The notes below the pieces were generated by a model, which had not been told where the DNA came from, ran no database searches, and saw only the letters and a list, made by a program, of their open reading frames with translations. From assembly GCF_000003815.2 (NCBI RefSeq), contig NC_049979.1, positions 3,417,269 through 3,481,268 of the forward strand: 64,000 bases of DNA. Reading direction: 5' to 3'. Shown piece by piece: positions 12,990-24,200 of this stretch; the stretch's first letter is position 1; every line of letters starts with the position of its first letter. This stretch comes from Branchiostoma floridae (taxonomy: Eukaryota; Chordata; Leptocardii; Amphioxiformes; Branchiostomatidae). Position numbers and translations under genes: made by a program.

Positions 12990-14030
12990 TGGCTCTGGCC
13001 GGAGTCCGCTATGATATCAGTTCCCTCTTATCTCCGCTAAGATACCAGTTCCCTCTTATCTCCACTCCATCAGGTGTTTTCCCGGAACTTCCCGAATCTC
13101 GGTCTTTGAGAAAGCAGAAGCTATCAGAATGGCAAAATAAAAGCTCTGCCCGGAGCCCGTTATGAATGCTGGCAGTTCTCTCCTATCTCTACCCTTACAG
13201 GTGTTTCCCCGTAAAACTTTCCCGAATCTCCGAAACTAGAAGCTATCAGAACAGATCGTACCAGAGAAAACTACATAACCATAACCACGGCAAAATGAAA
13301 GCTCTGCCTGGAGCCCGTTATGAAACCTGCCAGTTCTCCACTCCATCAGGTGTTTTTCACGTAAAACTTTCCAGAATCTCCGTACTTGGGAAAGTAGAAG
13401 CCATCAGAACACAGAAAGCACCAGGGAAGACTACATATTAATCACACAAAGGGCAAAACGAAAGCTCTGCCCGGAACCCATTATGATGGAAGCTGCCAGT
13501 TCCCTCCTATCTCTACTCCAACAGGTATAAAGTAGAGTGGACTCATTCCTCAGCTAACCGTCATCTATCGCACCGTAGTCATCCCGCTCTACTCTAACTT
13601 GTGTTTTCCGAATCTCGACTCTTGATAAAGTAGAAGCTCTCCGCCCGGAGCCCGTTATGATGGAAGTTGCCAGTTCCCTCCTGGCTGTCTCTACTCTAAC
13701 AGGTGTTTCCCCCGTAAACTTCCTCGAATCTCGGTCCTTGAGAATGTAGAAGCTATCGGAAATATGGCAAAATAAAAGCCCGTTATAAAAACTGCGTTCC
13801 CACCTATCTCTACTCTGGCACTCCAACCGGAGCCCGTTATGATGGAAGCTGCCAGTTCCCTTGTATCTCTACTCTAACAGGTGTTTTTCTCGTAAAACTT
13901 TCTCGAATCTCCGTCCTTGAGAAAGTAGAAGCTATTTGCCCAAAGCCCGTCATGACGAAAGCTGCCAGTTCCCTCATATCTCTACTCCATCAGGTGTTTT
14001 TCCCGTAAAACTTCCACGAATCTCTCCCCG
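12990..14030. repeat. Degenerate tandem repeat, about 110-175 bp units
   Basis: Units begin with GCTCTGCCCGGAGCCCGTTA-like sequence and continue through GCCAGTTCCCTCCTATCTCT, CAGGTGTTTTCCCGTAAAAC and GAATCTCCGTCCTTGAGAAA. Unit starts are near 12990, 13142, 13300, 13461, 13634, 13776, 13824 and 13935. Open frames at 12887-13826 are by-products. Confidence 0.75.
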
Positions 14031-14331
14031 TCCATCACGCCGACTAACCGGCAGTCAGCGGCCCGCTCATGCGGCTCGGCGATGATGGAAATTCCGCCTG
14101 GCGCCTCCTCACTTCCCGCCGATTAATCAAAGCTGACACCGCGCCTACTCCCCGCTCCGCTGATCGACCACTCATAATTTCCCCCGAAGTTCAGCGGGGT
14201 TCCTCTCTCCGCTTGGATGACACCCCTTTAACGGCTGTATTGACCCCTTATCGGAGACTCCAGGCGACGCCGGTGTTTTCAGCCTAGCGGCAATCTGACG
14301 CTAAACGACGTGCAAGCGTTTATCACGCCGG

Positions 14332-14618
14332 ATGGTTTGTTATCGTCTCACTCGGGCTTATCTGGAGACGCCCGTGCGTCGTGACGTCACGACGTAATAA
14401 ACTGTCGGTGATGTGTACATTCCGTGTGGCTAGCCTCCATAACAGACACCCCGGTGGCGTACACTTTTGATCTAGATAGCCCCGTAATCAGACGCTTGGG
14501 CTGTTTCTATCGTCTCACTCGGGCTTATCTTGAGTCGCCCGTGCGTCGTGACGTCACGACGTAATAAGCTGCCGGTGATGTGTACATTCCGCGTGGCTAG
14601 CCTCCATAACAGACTCTC
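14332..14618. repeat. Two tandem copies with an 18-bp perfect palindrome
   Basis: Copies at about 14336-14451 and 14507-14618 share TATCGTCTCACTCGGGCTTA, then CGTCGTGACGTCACGACG, then GTGATGTGTACATTCCG and TGGCTAGCCTCCATAACAGA. The palindromes lie at 14377-14394 and 14544-14561 and contain the TGACGTCA (CRE) octamer. The array runs into the assembly gap, so the copy number is unknown. Confidence 0.8.
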
Positions 14619-14718
14619 NNNNNNNNNNNNNNNNNNNNNNNNNNNNNNNNNNNNNNNNNNNNNNNNNNNNNNNNNNNNNNNNNNNNNNNNNNNNNNNNNN
14701 NNNNNNNNNNNNNNNNNN
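14619..14718. other. Assembly gap (100 N)
   Basis: Exactly 100 N bases lie within a tandem repeat region. The round number suggests a gap of unknown true length. Open frames that span it are artefacts. Confidence 0.98.
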
Positions 14719-14945
14719 CACACACATTCCATCTAGATATAGATGTCCTCATAAGCAGACGCTTCCTAAGGGCTGCTTTTGATCCTCAGGTTAGCCTCAT
14801 AAGCAGACTCATGGGATATTGTATGGGTATCACTCGGCCTTATTATACACGTACATTACATCTAGATAGTCTCATAAGCAGACGCTTCCTAAGGGCTGTT
14901 TTTTTTAAATCCTCATGTTAGCATCATAAGCAGGCTCTTGGGATA
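14719..14945. repeat. Tandem repeat continuing after the gap
   Basis: Two units share CTCATAAGCAGACGCTTCCT followed by AAGGGCTG and ATCCTCA, near 14750 and 14872. They are interleaved with ATCACTCGGCCTTAT, which resembles the ATCTCACTCGGGCTTAT part of the repeats before the gap. A further related fragment occurs near 16847. Confidence 0.65.
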
Positions 14946-14989
14946 GTTACCTGCATGTATGCAGGTTCGTATGGTTTTCACGGGCGTGG

Positions 14990-15600
14990 GAAAATTTGTA
15001 AGTTGGGGACTTAGGGCGCTGTATCTCAAGAACGGATGGTGCGAGCACGACGATTTTTGGTACGTGGGTTGGGGGTGGTAGCTTGACACTCAGGTTTGAT
15101 TTTGGGCTTCCTGGCGCTTGAACTTGACATTGCAGGTGGCATTTTTGGTGTTTTGGGGGCACTTTTGGCGCTGTGTGTCCGGAACGATACGCGTCATTGC
15201 GACGTTTTTTTGGTGCATGGGTGGGAAGTTGTTGCCTGTTGCCTAGGATTGACTTTGGGCCTTGTCGCGTTTGAACTTGACGCGGTAGGTCGAATTTTGT
15301 GTCCGGGAGGGGTATTTCCGGAGTTATATCTTCTGAACGGTTGGGGCGGGCGCAATGATATTTGGCACATGTGTTGGCGGTGGCTGAATAATTCTCAATT
15401 TTGATTTTGGCGCCCTTGGTGCTTGAACTTGACATTCCAGGTTACCTTTTGTGCGGGCAATGCGCGTGCGCTGTATCTCCGGAACGCAAGGTGACATCGT
15501 GTTGCTTTTTGTTTCGTGGGTTGTTGCTGGTGTCCTGGTGGTCAGGTTTGATTTTGGGCCTCCTAGTGCTTGAACTTGATACTGTAGGTTGACCCTGTTT
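14990..15600. repeat. Degenerate tandem repeat, about 150 bp units (4 copies)
   Basis: Recurring parts are GCGCTGTATCTCCGGAACG, TTTTTTGGTACATGGGTTGG-like sequence, GGTTTGATTTTGGGCCTCCT and GCGCTTGAACTTGACATTGC. Units end near 15133, 15290, 15440 and 15590. Long frames on both strands (minus 14947-15435 and 15324-15704; plus 15096-15404) follow the repeat and are not supported as genes. Confidence 0.75.
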
Positions 15601-18229
15601 TGGTGTGGTTGGGGCATCCCCCCAATATCTGCTTGGTTTGGTTGGGTTTGGGTTGATTGATAGGTCTTTAAGCTTAGGTGTAGAATCGTCATCTGTTTTT
15701 GCACTGGCTTCTGCCACCTTCAATGTATCAGGTTACTTTGTATCAACAGTGTCTGACCTGCCAGATGACATACCTAGTCTAGTATCTGTTGCTGTATTTG
15801 TTAGGTACAATTTGAGTTTGCTACTTAGTCCGACTTTGTGGTGTTTTGAGAGCTGTGTAGTACTGAGTTTAAAGTTCTGGTACAAGTTCCTTTACCCTGT
15901 GTGGCAATCAGCAGAAGATACAACTTTCTAAAGTGGAGAAGAAATGTATAGAGCTTGAGTGTTAGAGAAAGGTATGTGTATGATTTTTCCTTCTTGCTGT
16001 TTCTTTGGGGTTGCCATTTCCGTATTGTATGCAGGTAATTTGTAGTTTGGGGCTAGTCATATTCGCTTGACTTTTGGGCCCGCTTAATCTATAGTACGAG
16101 CAGGGTTAAGTGGTAGAGGCTTTGTTCTGTTTTAAATTTAGTATCGTTTGTTGCATTTTGTCACTGCAAAAATATGATGAAATTGTTTTCCCCCTCTAAG
16201 CAACTGCTCATTGATTTTGTGGGATGTTTGCTGGGTGTTCACTCTGACTACAACAGCTTTCTGAACTTTTTAAAGCAGCAGCAGCTTGCCATCTATGAAT
16301 GGGATTGAAAAGGACATTTTGAATAGTAAATTCTGCTGTTAAATTTGGCTTAGGTACTTCAAGAGATTTAGGTTTTAGTTGGACGGATTGAATAAAATAT
16401 CATACCACCCTGGGGACTAACTGTTACTGCTGGATGGGGGCTACCACTATTCATATTGTCTATGGAACTACTGTAAAAATATAATTGGTCAAATTATGCA
16501 AATAACCTTCCAGTGCCAAGTCATATGTGACAGAATAACTACATGGGCCATCTGAGACAAATAAAGGTAGGAAAAGTCGTCTCAACAACTTCAAGGTACT
16601 GTGGTTGGTTACCTGCTTAAGAAATCCAAAATAAGTAATGTTCATCCATGCCCAAGCTTACACATTCCCAAAATGGAATTTCAGACTTTGGCATGGTGCA
16701 GTCAAACCAACAAGGTAAAAATCTCACTTTTCCAACCACGCAACCACGGACGAAAAGGAAAAAAAATAAACAATAGGTCTACAGACACCCAATACATTTC
16801 ATGCAGGCCTGAGGTCTACGAACTCTTGTTTTTATTGTACACGTATCACTCGGGCTTATCTGTAGCTGCTCATGTGTTATTGATAGTGATTGATGGACCG
16901 GCTACTCTCTCTGCACAGCCAGGGGCTGAATTGCGAGGAGCTTACAATACAATAGGCGGGGTAATTCTCAAGGGTCTGTAATGGCAGCCTGTATACAGCG
17001 CCTTGTGACCTCAATGCGACAGTAATTGCCCCAGGTGCGGCAGTAATTGCCCCAGTTGAGGACTTTCCTAATCTTCCACGTTCAGTGCGTTCTTTTACGT
17101 TCTCGAGGTGTGGCTCTCCTCAGACACGGGAACTTCATTGAACGTCCCATCCAAGGGATAGCCCTAACCGAAGCTAGGTACTCATTTACACCCAAGTGAA
17201 GTGAGGGAAGTTGTGTCAAGTGCCTTTCAAGCAACAGCAACGGCACAACATCGGGGCATAAAAGATCGGGATCCAGGAAATAAAGGTAAATAGACGGGAA
17301 ACACTGATCAACTGGTCCCTCACCTGTGACTGAAGTGCCACCTGGCGAGTTGGACATGTGCAACATTCAGTAGTAATCCAGTTTCATCTAGACCAAGGCT
17401 ACTCAACCGAAAAAAAGTACAGGACTTTAACTTATCATATCTGTGATGTTAGGCACCGTGATAAATGACATTGGTAAGTTTGTTTATAACCGTTTAAAGT
17501 TGTACGTTATCTGTTATGAGCACACATTTGTGGCTAAAGCTATGATGGCTAAAGCTTTGATGACTTAATTAGATTTAAAAAAAATGAGAAAAAAGTACAA
17601 AGGAAGCCAAATGCAGAATAAAATCAGTCTTTATCTGACAATTTTCACCTCTAGAGAAGTAATGACAGACAGAAACACACAGTAATAAATCCAAAGATAA
17701 TATACAAGTATTTACAAGTCCAAATTACATTTTTGACAGTATTTACACACAGATACTAACGTGCTGGTTTGGTGAAAATATTTGTACTGATGTACAAGAG
17801 TGAGTCTTCCCAATGAGGCCCTGTAATATAAGGTCTGTGCTGTACCTAGTCAAATGGCTGACTGATGTATTGTGTTATAAGTAACAGAGACCAGTGGAAA
17901 TAGTCTCTGAAAAAGGGAGGCAAAGCAGAAATGGCTTACCGGGGCCAAAATGTCTCTATGAAAGACAAGATTTCTAAAGCACCTCAAACCTAATTCTGAC
18001 CATTCTGATGACATAATACCGGAATGTTGAGCGATCAAGAGCAGGGCAGGTACGTCATGAAAACTCAGGAAAGCTGGACGAAAATTTGTATGTCAAACTG
18101 TTAAATGACAGTACAACAAACCATTCTCTTAAATTTTTGTTAAATGTGGCAAAATCAGAGGAATCAGAGTAGATGTGTAGGAATGACAGTAAGTATAACA
18201 TTTTTTTACATCTATATATCCATGTAGCA
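15601..18229. other. Intergenic region downstream of IFT57
   Basis: A plus-strand frame at 15605-15931 overlaps a minus-strand frame ending near 15723. Neither has a recognisable domain. A SINE-like fragment in reverse orientation lies at about 17185-17260 and shares the tail type of the element at 32835-32945. The rest is AT-rich with nothing recognised. I found no clear poly(A) signal for IFT57 here. Confidence 0.4.
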
Positions 18230-21200
18230 TCAGTACTGCTCCTCAGACAGGGGTTTGTTCATGTCCCTCTGCATGTTGGACTTGTCCTTGAGCTTGGCCT
18301 GGTTAAGGGTGTGCTCCACCACGCCCGAGCGGATGTCCATCTGGGTCATCTCTGTCTTCAGCCGGGTCAGCGCCTGTTTGATCTTCACCAGCGGCGCTGT
18401 GAAGGGGGGCAATGAGTTTGTTACACAGTCCACATGTCAGGTATGAGTTTATCATGGTGTGTGACGGGGTTGTAGCCAGCCTGAAATTATTTTCCGTCCC
18501 CTCGACTTTGAATGGACAATCCTATTGAGCGCCAAAGGCCCTTTGAGGTTCCCAGGAGCGTCCGGGGGCATGCTCTTCCCGAAAATTTTTAAATCTAGAC
18601 CCTCTGAAATGCTATTTCCTGCATCTTGAGGTGTAAATTTTGCTGGTAGACTAATCTGTTCTACCCTAGAGATTCATAGGTAAATAGACAAATAAGAGAC
18701 AGAACAAGACTCACTTCCGTCTGTCATGCTAGTGCCTCGCTCCTCCATCTCAGACTTCACCTGCTCCAGCTCTTCTGTGATCTGGAGGGAAAGTACATCC
18801 ATTTCATTCTACTGGTAATCTTAAAATATGTGCGATGGTCCACTGCAAGCATGCTTTTCCAATGTATTGCTCCTGTGCTGCAGTTGTCATAAAAAACTGC
18901 AAGAAGCATCACCAGAAAACGAAATTCCAGCAAAGAGAAATGAATTTAAGGTAATCTACAGCTTTGGCTGCAGCACTGCTTTCAGCCAGGGCTACCCAAT
19001 GAGCTACTACAATGTGTTAACCCTACACAGATAGTTTGTGTGCACCTCAGCTATGTTTTAATGTACATTATCATATAGCCAGGCGCCGCGGACCAATCAG
19101 AAGGCCCCGTTCCACGTTGGTTATGACGCCGTAACACTTAGATTCCGGCCAGGCCGGTGTGTATCCTCCTACTGATTGGTCAGAATGAATCGACACCGGC
19201 ACCGGTGTCGATTTGCATCGACATTGGCACCAGTGTCGATTCATTCTGACAAACCAGACTGAGCAATACACACAAGATATGCAGGGTTTGGCCAATCAAA
19301 AGGAGCGAAACATATGCCAGAGCAGAGGGAATAAGTACAGACTGCAAGGAGGGAATAGCTCCTTCTGTTAACATTGATAACGAGTTAACGTTTTGTTGTT
19401 CTAAAAAGCGAAAGACTGCAATGTTTTGAATATTTTCTGTGGAAATTTGGGTTTCAAACTGCAATCTGTAAACAAATGTATGTACCAAGGAACAAATATG
19501 AACTTTCAGAAATTCGACAAAGGAATTCACACGTATAGTACCAAGGAATCTATGCGTCATACAGGAGTTTGCAAGTTTGGGTAGGCTATATGATAATAAC
19601 GTTAATGACCCCCGTGACTCACCGCAGCTCGGTGGTTTTATTCATTGGTTATAGCAAAGGACTAGGCGTCATGACACCATATACACCTCGAGGCGGGTCA
19701 TTAACCCTTAAGTAAGTAATCCCAATGATCACACAACATTGACCATGTGAGTAAATATAACATGGCCTCACCAATGCCAGTTCCCTGGTCCTCTCTGTCA
19801 CTCCACCGCTGCCTTCTCTGTACTTCTCCTTAGCCTGGAACAGACACAGCATTCAGATTAGAACACATGTACAAAAAGATGTACTACTGTGTTAGAATAA
19901 CTATAACACTGAGTTGATTTGGACTATAGACTAGCAGCTCCCCTCTATTTGTTTTCTTTCAACTACAGGTAAACCTACTCGAAGTCTTGGTGGCCCTGAA
20001 CTCCTGCAGGAAGCTCTGCCTGAACCGACGTAACCCCTGACCTATAACATGCCCTCTGACCTGTGCCAGCTGGTCCTGCATGGCCCTGAACTCCTGCAGG
20101 AAGCTCTCCAGCTGGTTATTGCCTTATGACCTTAACGGTGCACACCCCAGTTCTTCCGCGACAGGGGTCCGAGGTAGTGCGCGACAAAAAAATGACGAAA
20201 GGCTTCCGAGGGTCAATGTTTGAGTTGAGATTTCTCATTATTTCCTGCGAAATGACATTAAACGGTTACATGGCTGAAAAGCGTAGGAAATGGTGTGTTT
20301 TTGGTGCAAATTGTGTTTTGGTCCGCGGCTTACTTCCGGGATATTCCTACGCCTGAATGTAAACAGGCCGGTGACCTAGATTGACCTCTGAAGCGCTGTG
20401 TTAAGACAAGTTGCAATACCGCGCGTCTTGGATGATTAAAAAAAACTGTAGTACTAGAACTTTCTTAATAATTGGCTGGATTCCTCTTTAGACTTTCCTC
20501 TTTCTGGCAGTATCAGTCGTCCTTGCCGGAAAAATCTGCTTCATCTGTTTTATCCAATGCGAAAATGCCCAATTTTGTGCATCATTTTTGACATGAAAAT
20601 AATGGTTTTTCCCTATCATTTTTCAAAATTAAAGAAGTTGAAGGATCGAAACTCAGTTGGTCTTGTAGCTGAAGGAATATCCTTTCACCATATATACAGT
20701 TATTTTGCTTCAGGATAATTCCCTGGAAGAGATGGTCGCTAGACTTGAGGGTGTGCCGCCTCCATTTGAAACCCCAAATAAACTGGGGTGTGCCCCCTTA
20801 ACCCCTGACCTACAACCTCAGGGTTCTCCCCAGAAATTTCAAACAGAATGGAGGAGGGTGCGAAGCATCCTAAGGCGACGTGCGTAGCGCGGCGCAGGGG
20901 GGTGGTCCAGGAGGGGGGTTCCCCCCCCTCCTGGGGTAGAAGCTCTTGTATTTTACCTTTTTCAAATACAAATGGAGGCCATTTCCTGGGAGTTAGCTTC
21001 ACAACTACAGTTTCAACAAGGGAAGAGAAATCCTCAAGTCCAATCTTTCAAATCACACTAAAAAACTCTTATGATAAAAGGCATAAGATCATTTGTCTAT
21101 GCCTCTGCATTATTAGTTACCAGTTTAATGGAAAGAAGAATGTTTTTCTTTTATTCATCCTCCCTCAGTACTCTCATCAGTACTCTCATAATGTCCTAAT

Positions 21201-24200
21201 TTTTCTGTCCCAAATTTCTATTAATGTACTGCATATTTTCCCCCAAAAAATTAAAGCAATAAACATATCCAAAAGTCTCCACTTAAATGATAAATTTTGC
21301 ATGTGGTCACAGGGTCTAAATCAGATGACAAAAATGTGTTTTGGGGCTAGCCACAACAACCTAATACTGTAAACTTTAAATAACCAACTTTAGTCTTTTC
21401 AACATAGCTGTCATTTATTCCCTAGATTTTGTGCCTTCCCCCTGCAGCAAAATTACACTACTATTATTGTTTAATTCATAGAGAATCCAAATACAGTCAA
21501 ACCTGTATTAGCGGCCACCTTTGCATAACGGCCACCTGCCCATAGTGGCCACTTTTTGTCGGTCCCTTGGATTCGTAATGATTAAGAAATAGGCTTAGCG
21601 GCCACCTGTCCAACGCGGCCACGGCCACACGATTTCCGGTCCCGCAGGTACAAAAACACTGCCGATTACGGCCACGCCGACCGCTGATCTATGTTTCGGC
21701 ACGCGTTCGGCCATATACAGCGGCGGTATCGTCACCCTACGCCGGATTAAAAACCTCTTTGACTTATTTTCTAAACAAAACTTCGTAAACTGGCGCTACC
21801 CATACCCGCTGACAAACGAGGTCATATAAGGTCAATAGACGACACCAATATTACGGAGGTAAATTGTGTTAAAGTTACGTTCTAATACACGATCGCTTAG
21901 GTTAATTTACATCACAAAAATTTCTGAATAAATTGTTACAAAGACAAAATGATATGGACTTCAGACTATGGTGGATTTTATTCTTACATTTATTAAGAGA
22001 TAAGTCTAAAATGACGAGACTTTTCTTGTGAGTACCACATTAGCATAATCTGACGTGTGAACGCGAGCGAGAACACACGGACGGCGAAGTATCAAAGGAT
22101 ACAAGACGAAAGATCAAAGAAATATGACGATACCGGTCTCTTCAGACAATTTCAACTGTAGAACATTTTAAACTTTTTATAGCTTTTGTTTTCTTAATAC
22201 ATATAGTGTAAAAATCATTGCAGTACATGTACTGTACAGCACTGTATTATGTGAATAAAGATCACTGTGGGTACTCACGATGTGTAACTTATTGCTTGTG
22301 GTCAATTAATTAGCATATTCTCTATAGTGGCCACCTCTCTATAGTGGCCAATTTTGACCAGTCCCTTGAGTGGCCGCTATAGACAGGTTTGACTGTATTT
22401 GCTTTGAGAAACGTGTTGTAAGAACCCCTCAGAATTGCAACATCACTAGCCAGTGGTTAACAAGAACAAGGATATCATGTTACTTGTGGTGCCAGGCAGA
22501 CTGGGGATCCGGAGATGTGGCCTATTTCTTGGAAAAAGCAGCACACTCTATGTTGGGGGGAGGAGACTTTTTCTTTCAAAATACATTCATGGTACAATTA
22601 ATAAAATAAGATTATGATTTACTCTAATTCATAGTAATTGAGATACTTATTGACTTCTTGATTTGCACTATGAATTTAAACTTTTCTGACAAAGTTTTAA
22701 TGGTTGTTGAAAAAAGATATTCCCCTTACTTGAAGTGAGCTCTTCCGTGGGAAGTGAGCTTTGGCGGGAATGCCATGCCAGGAGTAACGTAACTTCTACG
22801 CAAATTGTCAAGGAAGAATCGGGACTTTTTGAAGCTCTAAACTTGATTGTGGTAGGATTTAAAATATTCTGAAATATTTGGAGAGTAATACAGTTTCTAT
22901 TGATGAAATACATGTGGTGTTGTTGCTATGTTATCATTGGGAAAAGATCGTTTTCACAATGTAAACATGGGGGAGGGCAAAGTTGTTTACATGCAAAATT
23001 TTGACACATTGATTGCGTTTCTTTGTAGTATCATAGCGGGATAGGCCATTGTGTTTCAATTATCGGCAATTCACAAGTTTTTACAGACAAAGGCCAGGGC
23101 AAACAATTGGTAAAATCCACGCCACTCGGCCAAAAAGTAGCAAGTTTGGGGCAAAATTACCAGGGAAAACTTGTGGAAACATAAGAAGAAAATGCAACTT
23201 TGAAAATCAACAGCCTGGCGGGCGGACAAGGACAGCCTGGCGGGCCGCCACTCAATCATCCTTTACGGAGATCCCTGAACCTGCCCCCTGACCTGTGCCA
23301 GCTGGTCCTGCTAGCCCTGAACTCCTGCAGGAAGCTCTCCAGCTGGTTATTGCCTTATGACCTTAACCCCTGACCTATAACCTGCCCTGACCTGTGCCAG
23401 CTGGTCCTGCATGGCCTTGAACTCCTGCAGGAAGCTCTCCAGCTGGTTGTTATGACCTGACCCCTGACCTAACCCCTGACCTATAACCTGCCCCCTGACC
23501 TGTGCCAGCTGGTCCTGCATGGCCTTGAACTACTGCAGGAAGCTCTCCAGCTGGTTATTGCCTTATGACCTTAACCCCTGACCTATAACCTGCCCTGACC
23601 TGTGCCAGCTGGTCCTGCATGGCCTTGAATTCCCGCAGGAAGCTCTCCAGCTGGTTGTTATGACCTGACCCCTGACCTAACCCCTGACCTATAACCTGCC
23701 CTGACCTGTGCCAGCTGGTCCTGCATGGCCTTGAACTCCTGCAGGAAGCTCTCCAGCTGGTTGTTATAACCTGACCCCTGACCTAACCCCTGACCTATAA
23801 CCTGCCCCTGACCTGTGTCAGCTGGTCCTGCATGGCCCTGTACTCTTGCAGGAAGCTCTCCAGCTTGTTGTTGCCTTATGACCTAACCCCTGACCTATAA
23901 CTTGCCCCTGACCTGTGCCAGCTGGTCCTGCATGGCCCTGAACTCCTGCAGGAAACTCTCCAGCTGGTTGTTGATGTACTTCTCGCGGGAGCCGATCTTC
24001 TCCAGCGTGCGTGTGATCTCCTGGTGCAGCTTGTCCAGGTGACCCCTGGTCTCCGTCAGGCTGTGCTCGATCCCATCTCGGTGCTGCAGCATCTGCTCGA
24101 AGTGGGCGCGCCAATCCTGGGGGAGGGGAGGGGGAAGACAGTAGTTACCGCAAGGGTGTTCCAACATCTCACTTTCCAACTCATTTTTTTGTCTCTCCTT

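Noticed and set aside
12887-13826. Several frames of about 90 codons
   Set aside because: They follow the 110-175 bp tandem repeat and drift with its indels.
14472-14736. Frames spanning the N run
   Set aside because: They cross an assembly gap and have no real codons there.
14947-15931. Long frames on both strands with proline/lysine-rich or hydrophobic translations
   Set aside because: Repeat-derived in most of the length; no recognisable domain in the unique part.
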